Shown here: piece after piece, positions 1-8,900 of the stretch
Layout: each line of letters opens with the position of its first letter
Position numbering within the stretch: the first letter of the stretch is position 1
Origin: Verrucomicrobia bacterium UBA1211
GTDB taxonomy: Bacteria; Verrucomicrobiota; Kiritimatiellia; RFP12; UBA1067
Assembly: GCA_002309585.1 (NCBI GenBank)
Contig: DBXN01000033.1
Coordinates: 1 to 13,534 of the forward strand
Direction of reading: 5' to 3'
Length of the DNA: 13,534 nt
Made by a program: the position numbers and the translations under genes
Notes under the pieces: generated by a model
Databases searched by the model: none
What the model was told of the DNA's origin: nothing
Seen by the model: the letters and a program-made list of their open reading frames with translations, nothing else

Positions 1-97
1 TTTCCCAATTACATCATTCCATAATGTCTCAATTCCACAATGGTTGTATGGCATGGGTGAAAAACAAAGATGCGCCCGGGGCATTTTCCGGGAACCT

Positions 98-133
98 TCC
101 GATATTGCTATCGGACGGGGAATCGTGTAAACT
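98..133 (+). promoter_or_regulatory. Putative promoter with overlapping palindrome, upstream of the CotH-like gene
   Basis: Bases 98-104 (TCCGATA) and 109-115 (TATCGGA) form a perfect 7-bp inverted repeat around a 4-base loop (TTGC). It overlaps a weak sigma70-like promoter: TTGCTA at 105-110, a 17-base spacer, and TAAACT at 128-133, each box matching the consensus at 4 of 6 positions. Transcription would start near 140, about 30 bases before the gene. The palindrome lies on the -35 box, so a bound repressor could block it. Alternatively it is an RNA hairpin from an upstream transcript. Both readings are inference. Confidence 0.3.
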
Positions 134-152
134 TCCCCTATTAATACCACTG

Positions 153-161
153 AAAGGAAGG
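153..161 (+). promoter_or_regulatory. Shine-Dalgarno sequence of the CotH-like gene
   Basis: The purine run AAAGGAAGG ends 4 bases before an ATG at 166 and 7 bases before a second in-frame ATG at 169. The 7-base spacing is the better fit, so 169 is taken as the start. The difference is one residue and does not affect the signal peptide. Confidence 0.6.
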
Positions 162-168
162 TTTTATG

Positions 169-3100
169 ATGTCCTTTAAAAAGTGTGTGGCTGGTGTTGC
201 GGTCATGGTGTTTCAGACGGCCATGGCGGCGGTCTGCATCAACGAGGTGTGCTATAACAATTCCGAAGTCGCCGACGAGAATGGCGACAAGTCATCGGAT
301 TGGGTCGAGTTGTATAATTCGGGAACCACTTCGGTGAATATCAACCGGTACCGCTTAGGGGACAAGAAAACGGCGGCGGACTGTTATCTCCTGCCGGATT
401 ACACGATGCGTCCGGGGGAGTATCTGCTGATCTTCGCGAACAGCGATCTGGAGTCCTACACCGCCTGGGTGAACGATCCTGATCTGACTGTCGTGCCGGA
501 GAACGCGGTGTGGTCGTACCAGACGGGTGCCGCCGGGCCGGGATCGAACTGGATGAAGAGTACCTTTTCCGTGAGCGACTGGCCGACCGGGATGGTTCCC
601 GCCGGATACAACGACGCGACGGTGAATATGGATTGCGCGACGGTCCTGCCCTATGGCGACGACATCGCCAACCGCTATCCGACCGCCTATTTCCGCACGA
701 CCTTCTCGATTTCGGATCTCTCGTCGGTGACGGGTTTTTCCGCGAAGGTTCGGATCAACGACGGCGCCGTGGTCTATCTGAACGGGACCGAGGTCTTCCG
801 CCGCAACATGCCCGCAGGGGCTGTCGCGCACGGCACATTCGCCTCCGCCCAGGCGGGATCGACCGACTGGGAGGTGTGGCCGATTCCGCTCGCCGCCGTG
901 CAGACGGGCGCCAACGTGCTGGCGGTGGAGGTCCACCAGGCCTTCGCCTCGAGCAGCGACCTCATTTTCGATTTCAGCCTGACCGCTCTGGTTGACCACA
1001 TCCATCCCGTCATCCACCTGCCGTTCGGTCTGAAGTGGGAGAGCAAAGATGACCGCTACGAGAATGTGCGTCTCTTCAATGCGGCGGGGTCGCTGCTCCA
1101 TAAATTCGACGGGTGCGGCCACGAGCTGGAGAAAAACGTCTCCTACGGGTTTGCGACCGACGGCGCTACGGGCGGCAATCCGGTCGAGTTCGAAAACCCG
1201 ACTCCCGGTGCGTCAAACGCGGGGGCGTCCACCGGGCCCTATACCGAGAGCCTGAAGGTCGCGCCCACCTTCTCGGTTCCACCGGGATTCTACGCCACCC
1301 CGCAGACGCTGACCCTCACGTCGCAATCGGGATACTCCATCTACTACACGACCGACGGAAGCGATCCCAAGACCTCCGCGACCCGCAGCCGGGTCTACCA
1401 CGGGAACACGATCCCGACCTTCAACCTCGCGACCAATGTCACCTCGGGGCTGTCGTGGATCCGGACCAATCCGACGGAGATCGCGGATGCGAACCGGATG
1501 CCGAACGCCGTCTGGCGCGCCCCGATCGGCGGCGTCTCGAAAGTGATCGTCCTGCGGGCGATCTCGGTCTTCGGGACCGCCTGTTCCGCCGAGACGCGCG
1601 GCACCTACTTCATCGGTTCCGAGCTGGCGGAGAACCGGGCACTGCCGACCGTCTCCGTGACGACCGAAGCCGACAACTACTTCGGGTTTGTGAACGGCAT
1701 CTATGTGCCGGGCAAGAGCTATGCCGATTCGCCGGTGGGTTACGGGCAGAACCGGTGGGGCAAGCCGTACGCGAACTACCATCAGGACGGGTGGGAGCGC
1801 GAGAGCGTGATCGAGCTGTTTGAGACCGGGCAGGCGACCGCCGCCTTCACGCAGCGGCTCGGTGTGCAGATGCACGGCGGCGGCACGCGCGCCATCCCCC
1901 AGAAGACCCTCTACATGATCTGCCGGAACGGCGAGTACGGTTCCCCGGCGGTGGATTACCCGCTCTTCCCCGACCGGCCGGCGACCTCCTACAAACGCTT
2001 CCTCCTCCGGAACAGCGGCAATGACTGGTACGGGACAGACATCCCGGGGGTGGCGACGATGTTTAAGGATGCGGTTTTCCATCGCATCGTCACGAACCTG
2101 AACATCGCGGTGATGGCCTACCGTCCGGTGAATGTTTTCCTGAACGGCGAGTATTGGGGTATCCATAATCTCCGCGAGAGTTACGACAAGCACTATATGG
2201 CCACCCGCTACGGGTTGGACCCGGACAACATGGACATCCTGATGCACGAGGAAGACACCTACGACAATGACAAGGTCCATATCGCCCGGATCGACGGCGA
2301 CAAGAACGCCGATGAGGAGTACGAGGAGCTGCTGGAACAGATCAAGGCGAATCCCCCTTCAACGGCGGAGGGTTACGCCTTTATCGAGTCGAAGATCGAT
2401 GTCACCAACCATGTCGACTATATCATCGCCGAGTCCTTCTTCGCGAACACCGACTGGCCGATCAACAACTGCGACTTCTGGCGCGCCCACACCAACGAGA
2501 GCGCGACGGTCTATGGCGACGGGCGGTGGCGCTGGATGCTGTACGATCTGGATGTCGCGGGCGAGAAGGGAGCCGATTTCGATATGTTCGACTACCTCAC
2601 CTCCAAGAAGATGACGGGGGAGGACGAACCGGGGTTCCTGATCAACCAGCTTTGGAAGAATGAAACCTTCAAGGCGTATTTCATCGCCCGTTACACGGAA
2701 CTGCTGAACACCGTCTTCAAGCCCGTCCGGACCGAGGCGATCATCCGCGACGCCGCCGCCGCGATCGAGCCGGAGATCGAGCGGCACTTCCGCCGCTGGG
2801 GCCGCGAGACCACGCTCGCGGAGTGGCAACATGCGGTCGATGTCGCGCTGGTCGATTTCACCGCCGCCCGGTACACCAACAGCTTCGTCCACCTGAACGA
2901 GGCCTTCACCTTGGGCGGGACGGGAGACCTGACGGTGCTGAACAACGATGCCACCGGCGTGGGCGGATCGTTCCGGGTGAACGGGATCGTGATTGAGCCG
3001 GAGACGCCCGGCGTGACCGACCGCGCCGCGTGGAGCGGACGTTTCTTCCGTTCCATCCCCGTGACGGTTACGGCCGTCCCGGACAAGGGTTATGTCTTCG

Positions 3101-3654
3101 ACGGCTGGGTCGGCAGCACAGAGACCTCCCCCGAGCGGACGGTCACGGTCGCGAAGAAGCCGCTGACTCTGAAGGCCCGTTTCCGTCTCGAAGGCGAGGC
3201 GGCCTATACCCCGACCGGCTACGATGCCTGGGTGATGGCGAATTACAGCGAGGCGCAGATCATCGAGGGTACGGACGCCATCGCCCCGGACGCCGATTCC
3301 GGCCTCGCGGGATTGAGCAACTTCGCGCTCTATGCGTTCGGGATGTCGAAGAATGACGGGCTGAGTGACGATCAGCGTCACGCGCGTCTCACGCTCTCGA
3401 TCGCCACCGGCGACGTCGCGGATCTGGCGGTGGGATATTACCGTCTCAACGACACCTACACGGATGTGACCTACCTGCTGAAGGCCGCCGATGAGCCCAA
3501 CGGCGATTGGCGCGAGGCAGTGCTGGGCACCGATTACCTTCCCGGGATCGTGACCAACGTGCTGGATGACGCGTTGCTCTATCTGACGGTCCCGGTTCCC
3601 GCGGCGCCGGGCCGCCGCTTTTTCCGGCTGTTCGTTCAGCGGAACGGCGAGTAG
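169..3654 (+). CDS. Secreted CotH-kinase-like multidomain protein with split lamin-tail domain
   Basis: Numbering is from the ATG at 169. A signal peptide covers about residues 1-20 (KK, hydrophobic core, cut near AMA). A lamin-tail domain starts at 21-97 and appears to resume at 282-350, ending in the typical PTPGASN. Between them (about 106-275) lies a galactose-binding-like beta-sandwich with an INDGAVVYLNG motif. Residues 369-484 are a chitobiase C-terminal-like module (YYTTDGSDP). The CotH domain spans about 492-905, with HGGGTRAIPQK (K579 a candidate ATP-binding lysine), GEYWGIHNLRE (E670), NTDWPINN (D762) and RWRWMLYDLD (D793, D795). An InlB B-repeat-like module follows at 962-1007, then a C-terminal domain with NFALYAFG and a final FFRLFV, seen at the ends of other PVC secreted proteins. 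CotH family members are atypical protein kinases (known for Bacillus spore coat CotH). Extracellular or surface kinase activity here is inference; a purely structural surface role is also possible. Confidence 0.88.
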   Translation: MSFKKCVAGVAVMVFQTAMAAVCINEVCYNNSEVADENGDKSSDWVELYNSGTTSVNINRYRLGDKKTAADCYLLPDYTMRPGEYLLIFANSDLESYTAWVNDPDLTVVPENAVWSYQTGAAGPGSNWMKSTFSVSDWPTGMVPAGYNDATVNMDCATVLPYGDDIANRYPTAYFRTTFSISDLSSVTGFSAKVRINDGAVVYLNGTEVFRRNMPAGAVAHGTFASAQAGSTDWEVWPIPLAAVQTGANVLAVEVHQAFASSSDLIFDFSLTALVDHIHPVIHLPFGLKWESKDDRYENVRLFNAAGSLLHKFDGCGHELEKNVSYGFATDGATGGNPVEFENPTPGASNAGASTGPYTESLKVAPTFSVPPGFYATPQTLTLTSQSGYSIYYTTDGSDPKTSATRSRVYHGNTIPTFNLATNVTSGLSWIRTNPTEIADANRMPNAVWRAPIGGVSKVIVLRAISVFGTACSAETRGTYFIGSELAENRALPTVSVTTEADNYFGFVNGIYVPGKSYADSPVGYGQNRWGKPYANYHQDGWERESVIELFETGQATAAFTQRLGVQMHGGGTRAIPQKTLYMICRNGEYGSPAVDYPLFPDRPATSYKRFLLRNSGNDWYGTDIPGVATMFKDAVFHRIVTNLNIAVMAYRPVNVFLNGEYWGIHNLRESYDKHYMATRYGLDPDNMDILMHEEDTYDNDKVHIARIDGDKNADEEYEELLEQIKANPPSTAEGYAFIESKIDVTNHVDYIIAESFFANTDWPINNCDFWRAHTNESATVYGDGRWRWMLYDLDVAGEKGADFDMFDYLTSKKMTGEDEPGFLINQLWKNETFKAYFIARYTELLNTVFKPVRTEAIIRDAAAAIEPEIERHFRRWGRETTLAEWQHAVDVALVDFTAARYTNSFVHLNEAFTLGGTGDLTVLNNDATGVGGSFRVNGIVIEPETPGVTDRAAWSGRFFRSIPVTVTAVPDKGYVFDGWVGSTETSPERTVTVAKKPLTLKARFRLEGEAAYTPTGYDAWVMANYSEAQIIEGTDAIAPDADSGLAGLSNFALYAFGMSKNDGLSDDQRHARLTLSIATGDVADLAVGYYRLNDTYTDVTYLLKAADEPNGDWREAVLGTDYLPGIVTNVLDDALLYLTVPVPAAPGRRFFRLFVQRNGE

Positions 3655-3738
3655 GGAAGCGGGCGTGGCGGGTGACGGGAGACGGGCCGGGTATGAAGAT
3701 GAGATGCGGTCTGCCCCGTGAGGCCTGTTTGTCGCGGG

Positions 3739-3773
3739 AGTCCACCCGTGCCGCCCGGTTAAGGGGTGGGACT
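3739..3773 (+). terminator. Imperfect hairpin after the CotH-like gene, possible terminator
   Basis: AGTCCACCC (3739-3747) pairs with GGGTGGGACT (3764-3773) with one bulged base and a 16-base loop. It lies about 85 bases after the CotH stop codon in a 211-base gap. There is no following T-tract, so intrinsic termination is uncertain. The rest of this gap is G-rich and holds no convincing reading frame. Confidence 0.2.
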
Positions 3774-3853
3774 GCCGGCGGCTGATCCAGAGCAATATTC
3801 GTGTGGCTGGATCCGTTTACATAGACAAAACGTCAATGTCGATGGTTGAAACC

Positions 3854-3859
3854 TGAGGT
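3854..3859 (+). promoter_or_regulatory. Shine-Dalgarno sequence of the UGSC-fusion gene
   Basis: TGAGGT sits 1 base before an ATG at 3860 and 7 bases (from the end of GAGG) before the in-frame ATG at 3866. Only the second spacing is workable, so the gene is taken to start at 3866. The TGA at 3854-3856 is in frame and closes the frame upstream, so no longer start is possible. Confidence 0.6.
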
Positions 3860-3865
3860 ATGCAA

Positions 3866-5800
3866 ATGAACAATTCCATCATCACACTGGGCGCGGCGGC
3901 AATTGCCATCTGCTGCGCGGCTTTTTTGTCGTTTGCCGATGAGCCCGCGAAACGGGTGGTCTGCGACGAGACCTGCGCGGATGAGGGGCGGCCTGGCGGC
4001 GATGTTCAGACGAAGGCGAAAGGAGCGGCCGGATTTGCCGTGGTCTCTCCCGTGGGACGCACCAAAGTGGAGCTCATCGAGCAGGCGCCCCGGCTCGATA
4101 CGCTGGCGGGAAAGACCATTGCCGTTGTGGGAAAGAATTTCATGGTGAGGGTGACCCATCCCGAGATCAAACGGCTCATTCTAGAGAAGTATCCCACCGC
4201 GAAAGTCATCCTGCAAGACGAGATCGGCAGCGCCGGATTGTATCCCGCCCCGGGCGTGATTCGCGCGGACAAAGAGGCGTTCCAGCGGAAGCTGAAGGAG
4301 ATGAAGGTGGACGCGGTGATCTCCGGAAACGGCGGCTGCGGGTTGTGCACGCCGAAAGAGGTGGGCTCGTGCATCGCGGCGGAATACGTCGGGGTCCCCT
4401 CCGTCATCATCGCGGGTCCGGGCTTCGTTGACCAAGCCAAAAGTACGGCGCTCAACAACGGGGTCGCCGTGCTTCGCTGCGCAAAATACCCCGGCGCGTT
4501 TGCCCTGCATACGGAAGAGGAGTTGATCCGCAACACGCACGAGATTCTCTGGCCCCAAATCGTGGACGCGCTGACGAAACCCATCACTCCGGAAGAGCGG
4601 ACGGCGGGAACGAAAGGCGGCAGGGGCGACATCCGTGACGATGTCTTCAGCGGCACCTTTGACGAAGTGCAGGCGTTTTTCAAGGAGATGAAGTGGACGG
4701 ATGGACTTCCGATCGTGCCGCCGACCTTCGACAAAGTGAGCGACTTCATGCGGTACACGCCCCGCAAATGGGATGAGACCATCGCCGTGCTGCCGGTGGC
4801 GAATAGGGAGATCAAGGCGTGGCATGTGGCCGTGAATGCCGTGATGGCGGGCTGCAAGCCCGAATATATGCCGATCGTGGTCGCGATGACGAAGGGACTC
4901 GGTGTGCGTTCGTTCAATTATACGCTGAACAGCACCCAGGCCTGGTTCCCCTTCAGCTGGCTGAACGGTCCCGTAGCGCGTCAGCTCGGCGTGGATTGCG
5001 GCCAGGGGCAGATGAACGAGGAGGCGAACGTGGCGATCGGCCGCTTCATGAATCTCGCGATGGTCAACCTCGGCGGCTACTACGTCAAGCAGGACCGGAT
5101 GGGTACTTTTGGCTATCCGGTGTCATGGTGCCTCGCCGAAGACGATGCGGCCTGTCTGCGTGTGGGGTGGAAGCCCTTCCATGTGCGGGCCGGCTACGAC
5201 CTGAACGACAATACGATAACGGTCGCTTCGGCCTTGGTTTGGGGCAACAACATGACTCCCTCGACCACCGATGCGGAAAGGCTGGCGGAGTTGATGGCGT
5301 GGGACATCACGGAGCGTGGCCAGTTCGCGCTCGGCAGCGGCAAGCAGTTTGTCAACCGTACCGTCCTCATGACCGAGCCGGTGGCGGCGGTCCTTGCCAA
5401 GCGTTTCAAGACGGTCGGGGAACTGGAGTCGGAACTCGTTGGCTTGGCGCGCCGGCCGCTCCGGGAGCGGACCTTCGCGAAATACTTCGCTTCGCCGGGC
5501 AGTGCGAAAGAGGGCGGACCGCATACCCGCCGCGAATTCGGCGGCTATATCCGCCGCACGGAGGGTGCCGAGATGACGCCGACCGCGCCGTGGCGCGACT
5601 ATCCCGACGCCGAGCAGTTGACCGTCTCGGTGATGAAGTCCGGCATGACCGATTTTCTCATCACCGGCGACAGCGCGCGCAACAAGGTCCAGACCATGCC
5701 TGGCGGAGCGAGCGCGACGGTGCGGATCGATCTTCCTCCGAATTGGGACGCGCTCATGGCGGAACGCGGTTATGAGCCGCTCGGCAAGTTCCGTCTTTGA
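3866..5800 (+). CDS. Exported UGSC-family redox-like protein fused to a second conserved domain
   Basis: Numbering is from ATG 3866, 644 residues. Residues 1 to about 24 are a hydrophobic export signal (cut near FLSFA/DEP), unusual in having no Lys or Arg before the core. Domain 1 (about 55-240) resembles the UGSC (seleno)protein family. The signature position reads GGCGLC, Cys158 and Cys161, encoded by TGC/TGC, so this is a cysteine form with no in-frame TGA. It is followed by the family-like pattern of conserved Cys (C169, C205), a YPG segment and the helix WPQIVDALTKP. Domain 2 (about 265-640) contains WTDGLPIVPPT (277-287), VNAVMAGCKPEYMP (C330), LGVDCGQG (C378) and GYPVSWCLAED (C422). 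I recall this domain as an uncharacterised companion of UGSC proteins, but I cannot name a reaction. A thiol-based redox or metal/thiol-binding role in the periplasm is inferred from the CxxC-like pair. The gene stands alone between two gaps of 211 and 167 bases. Confidence 0.75.
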   Translation: MNNSIITLGAAAIAICCAAFLSFADEPAKRVVCDETCADEGRPGGDVQTKAKGAAGFAVVSPVGRTKVELIEQAPRLDTLAGKTIAVVGKNFMVRVTHPEIKRLILEKYPTAKVILQDEIGSAGLYPAPGVIRADKEAFQRKLKEMKVDAVISGNGGCGLCTPKEVGSCIAAEYVGVPSVIIAGPGFVDQAKSTALNNGVAVLRCAKYPGAFALHTEEELIRNTHEILWPQIVDALTKPITPEERTAGTKGGRGDIRDDVFSGTFDEVQAFFKEMKWTDGLPIVPPTFDKVSDFMRYTPRKWDETIAVLPVANREIKAWHVAVNAVMAGCKPEYMPIVVAMTKGLGVRSFNYTLNSTQAWFPFSWLNGPVARQLGVDCGQGQMNEEANVAIGRFMNLAMVNLGGYYVKQDRMGTFGYPVSWCLAEDDAACLRVGWKPFHVRAGYDLNDNTITVASALVWGNNMTPSTTDAERLAELMAWDITERGQFALGSGKQFVNRTVLMTEPVAAVLAKRFKTVGELESELVGLARRPLRERTFAKYFASPGSAKEGGPHTRREFGGYIRRTEGAEMTPTAPWRDYPDAEQLTVSVMKSGMTDFLITGDSARNKVQTMPGGASATVRIDLPPNWDALMAERGYEPLGKFRL

Positions 5801-5817
5801 GATCGCGTGAGGGGTAC

Positions 5818-5837
5818 GGGCAACGGGGATGTTGCCC
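5818..5837 (+). terminator. Hairpin after the UGSC-fusion gene, possible terminator
   Basis: GGGCAAC (5818-5824) and GTTGCCC (5831-5837) form a perfect 7-bp stem with a 6-base loop, starting 17 bases after the stop codon. The position suits a terminator. What follows is CTCCC rather than a T-tract, so Rho-independent termination is not certain. Confidence 0.4.
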
Positions 5838-5941
5838 CTCCCGGTTGCGGAATGCCCACATGCGGATGCATGAGGGGTGCGGCGGCCATGAAGGGGTGGA
5901 TGGATCGTCTAAAAACAGATCATCAGTAACAAACGGTTGGG

Positions 5942-5953
5942 TGAAACGTTTCA
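5942..5953. promoter_or_regulatory. Perfect 12-bp palindrome resembling a LacI-family operator
   Basis: TGAAACGTTTCA is a perfect 12-bp palindrome with a central CG. The core AAACGTTT is characteristic of operators bound by LacI/GalR/PurR/CcpA-type repressors. It ends 14 bases before the GH2 start codon, in the leader of the GH2/esterase operon, where a bound repressor would block transcription or early elongation. No LacI-family gene is in the window, so the regulator is unidentified. The surrounding gap is AT-richer than the genes (5911-5960), but I could not define convincing -35/-10 boxes. Confidence 0.5.
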
Positions 5954-5959
5954 AAGATT

Positions 5960-5963
5960 AGGT
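5960..5963 (+). promoter_or_regulatory. Short Shine-Dalgarno sequence of the GH2 gene
   Basis: AGGT at 5960-5963 is 5 to 6 bases before ATG 5968. An in-frame GTG at 5962 overlaps this site and so cannot use it, which favours 5968 as the start. It is weaker than the ribosome-binding sites of the neighbouring genes. Confidence 0.4.
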
Positions 5964-5967
5964 GCGT

Positions 5968-8900
5968 ATGAAGAGAATGGCGGTTGGGATCGCGGTGTTG
6001 ACGGTCTGTTTCGGGTGCCTGCGCGCGCGGGCGGCGGCGGACGGGATCGAGTTGGACAACTGGAAACTCCAGGATGCGACGGTGGTCTACCGGCAGGCGG
6101 TGAAGGAGGGATGGTTCCGGGAGAATTCCGCCAAGCAGCCCGAGGAGGGCAGGGTCCTCTCGCGGAACGGATTTGACGACTCCTCCTGGTATCGGGCGAC
6201 GGTGCCCGGGACGATCTTGACGACCCTCGTGAACAACAAGGTCTATCCCGAACCGCTCTATGACGAGAACAACCGCCCCGAGAAGATTCCGGAAGATCTC
6301 TGCCGGAAGGATTGGTGGTACCGGACGCAGGTGAAGGTGCCGGAAGCCTTTAAGGACCGGGTGATCTGGCTGACGTTCGAGGGGATCAACTACGCCGCCG
6401 AGATCTGGGTCAACGGACGGATCGCGGGGCGGATGATGGGGGCCTTCAAGCGCGGCCGGTTCGATCTGGCGAGGTGCGATGTGAAGGCCGGGCAGGAGAT
6501 GACCGTTGCCGTGCGGATCTCGCCCCAGCCGACGGTCGGGGTGCCCTCCGAGCATGTGATGGGTTCGACCGGCGGCCCGTGCGGCGGCGTGGCCCGCCTG
6601 GACGGCCCCACCTTCGGCTGTTCGGTCGGCTGGGACTGGCTGAGCGGCATCCGTGACCGGAACAGCGGCATTTGGCGCAAAGTCACGCTGAGCGCGACCG
6701 GCCGCGCCGTGGTGGGGGATCCCGCCGTCGTCACCGACCTTCCCAACCTGCCCCGGCTGGATACCGCGACGGTGCGCATCGATGTCCCGGTCCGGAATGT
6801 GACGGAGAAGCCCATCTCCGGTACGCTTGCGCTCGCCTTTGACCAGGTCAGGCTGGAGCGGCGCGTCACGCTTGCCCCGTGGTGGAGCGGGACGGTCTCG
6901 TTCACGCCCGCGGAGGAGCCGCAGCTGACCGTGGCGAATCCCCGGGTCTGGTGGCCGAACGGCCTGGGCGAACCCCATCTCTACCGTCTGGATGTCACCT
7001 TCACGGCGGACGGCGCGGTGAGCGACCGGTGCAGTGTGCCGTTCGGTATCCGGACCTTCTCCTACTTCGAGCCGGGCAATCCGAATCTGGCGCTTCGCGT
7101 GAACGGGATCCGCGTGTTCCTGCGCGGCGGGAACTGGGGACTTGACGAAGCGCTGAAGCGGGCCGACCGGACGCGCATCGACCATCAGGTCAGGATGCAC
7201 CGCGAGGCTAACCTCAACTTTATCCGCGACTGGGGCGGGCAGAGCATGAGCGGCGATCTCGCCGACGCCTGCGACCGGCACGGCATCCTGCTGTGGGAGG
7301 AGTTTTGGCAGTTCAACAGTGCGGATCCCGTCAATACCGACCTCTACCTCGCAAACGTCCGGGATGCGGTCCTGCGGCTCCGCAACCATCCCTCGATCGT
7401 TCTCTGGTGCAGCCGCAACGAAGGAACGCCCCCGAAGTATCTCGACGACGCGGTGCGCCAGATCCTGCAGGAAACCGATCCCACGCGCCATTACCAGCCC
7501 AACTCCGGCGACGGGTACGGCTTCAACTCGGGCGGGCCGTATGACTGGACGCCCCCGACGCGCCTCTCCCGTTTCTACGAGGATCCGAACTGGAACCGGC
7601 GGGAGAGTTTCAAGACTGAGATCGGCGGCTTCTCCGTGCCGACCATCGAGTCGCTGATGGCGATGTTCCCCGCCTCCGAGTGGGAGGGGATCACCGACTC
7701 TTGGGCGGAACACAACTTCTGCGCGGCGGGCGGGCGCAAATATCCCCGCTTCATGACGACGCGGTACGGCGAGCCGAAGAACTTCCCCGATTTCGTCCGC
7801 AAGGCGCAGCTGATGAACTACGAGATGCACCGGGCGATCTACGAGGGCCGGATCGGCCGGATGTTCGCCCCGATGCAGGGCGTCCTGCTCTGGATGACCA
7901 TTCCCGCGCAGCCCAGCCTGATCTGGCAGATGATCCCGTATGACCTCGATCCGCACGCGACCTATTTCGGGATCCGGAAGGCGTGCGAGCCGCGCCACGT
8001 CTTCTTCAACGAGTCGGCGGACGGCGGGATCGTCCAGGTGGCCAACCACGACCCCGCGCCGTTTGCGGGATCGGCTCAGGCGACCTTCTACAATCTGGAC
8101 GGGAGCGTCGCGGGCGGTGCGACGTGGCCGGTGGCGGTCGGCGGGGTTTCGGTGGCGACGCTGGGAACGGTGAAATGGCCCGAGAACCTTTCCAAGGTCC
8201 ACTTCTTTGAGCTGGAGTTGGTGGACGCGCAGAGGAAGCGCGTCAGCGACAACTTCTATTGGCACAACCGCGCCTGCAATCCCGCGAAAGCGGATGACCT
8301 GCGCGACGACAACCGGCTGGTCGGCTATGACGACCTGAAGGATCTCAACCGGTTGCCGCAGGTCACGCTGGAGGTCGCTTCCGTCGAGACCGGGCAGGCC
8401 GACGGCGGACAGCGGACCGTCACGGTGGAGCTGGCGAACAACAGCGGCGACATGGCCCTGATGACCCATCTCCAGCTTCGCGGGAAAAAGAGCGGGAAAC
8501 GGATTCTGCCCGCCACCTACAGCGACAACTATTTCTCGATCCCGCCCAAGAAGAGACGGCGCGTCCGGATCGCCTGCGCGGCGGCGGACCTGAAGGATGA
8601 TGAGCCGGTTGTCTATCTGGACGGCTGGAACGTGACCGTCGCGAAGGGGGACCGTGTGATGCCGAACGAGACGGCCTCCGTCTCCGCCCCCATGTGGGCG
8701 CACCAGAAGGGCTTCACCTTCCTGCCCCGTCCCCAGGAGCCGCAATCCGTCGTTCGGATCAACTGCGGCGGCTATACGCGCGGGAATTTCGCGCAGGACC
8801 CCGGCTTCCTGGAGGGGTGGTGCGGGTTTCAGACGGAAGACATGGACCTTTCCGAAACGAAGATGGCGGGGCCGCCCGACATCTACCGCACCGTGCGCTG

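Noticed and set aside
75..92. CCCGG...CCGGG inverted repeat as a terminator of an upstream gene
   Set aside because: Only a 5-bp stem, no T-tract after it, and no upstream gene visible to assign it to.
2359..3795. A 478-codon open frame on the - strand opposite the CotH-like gene
   Set aside because: Same low-information Arg/His/Asp-rich composition, no ribosome-binding site of note, and fully opposed to a gene with clear domain structure.
3816..3844. TTTACA at 3816 as a -35 box and a GACA...TGTC inverted repeat at 3824-3840 before the UGSC gene
   Set aside because: No matching -10 box occurs at 16-18 bases, and the inverted repeat has only 4-bp arms with an asymmetric core. Too weak to call.
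4337..4348. Possible selenocysteine codon at the UGSC motif
   Set aside because: The motif codons are TGC GGG TTG TGC. There is no in-frame TGA, so both residues are ordinary cysteines.
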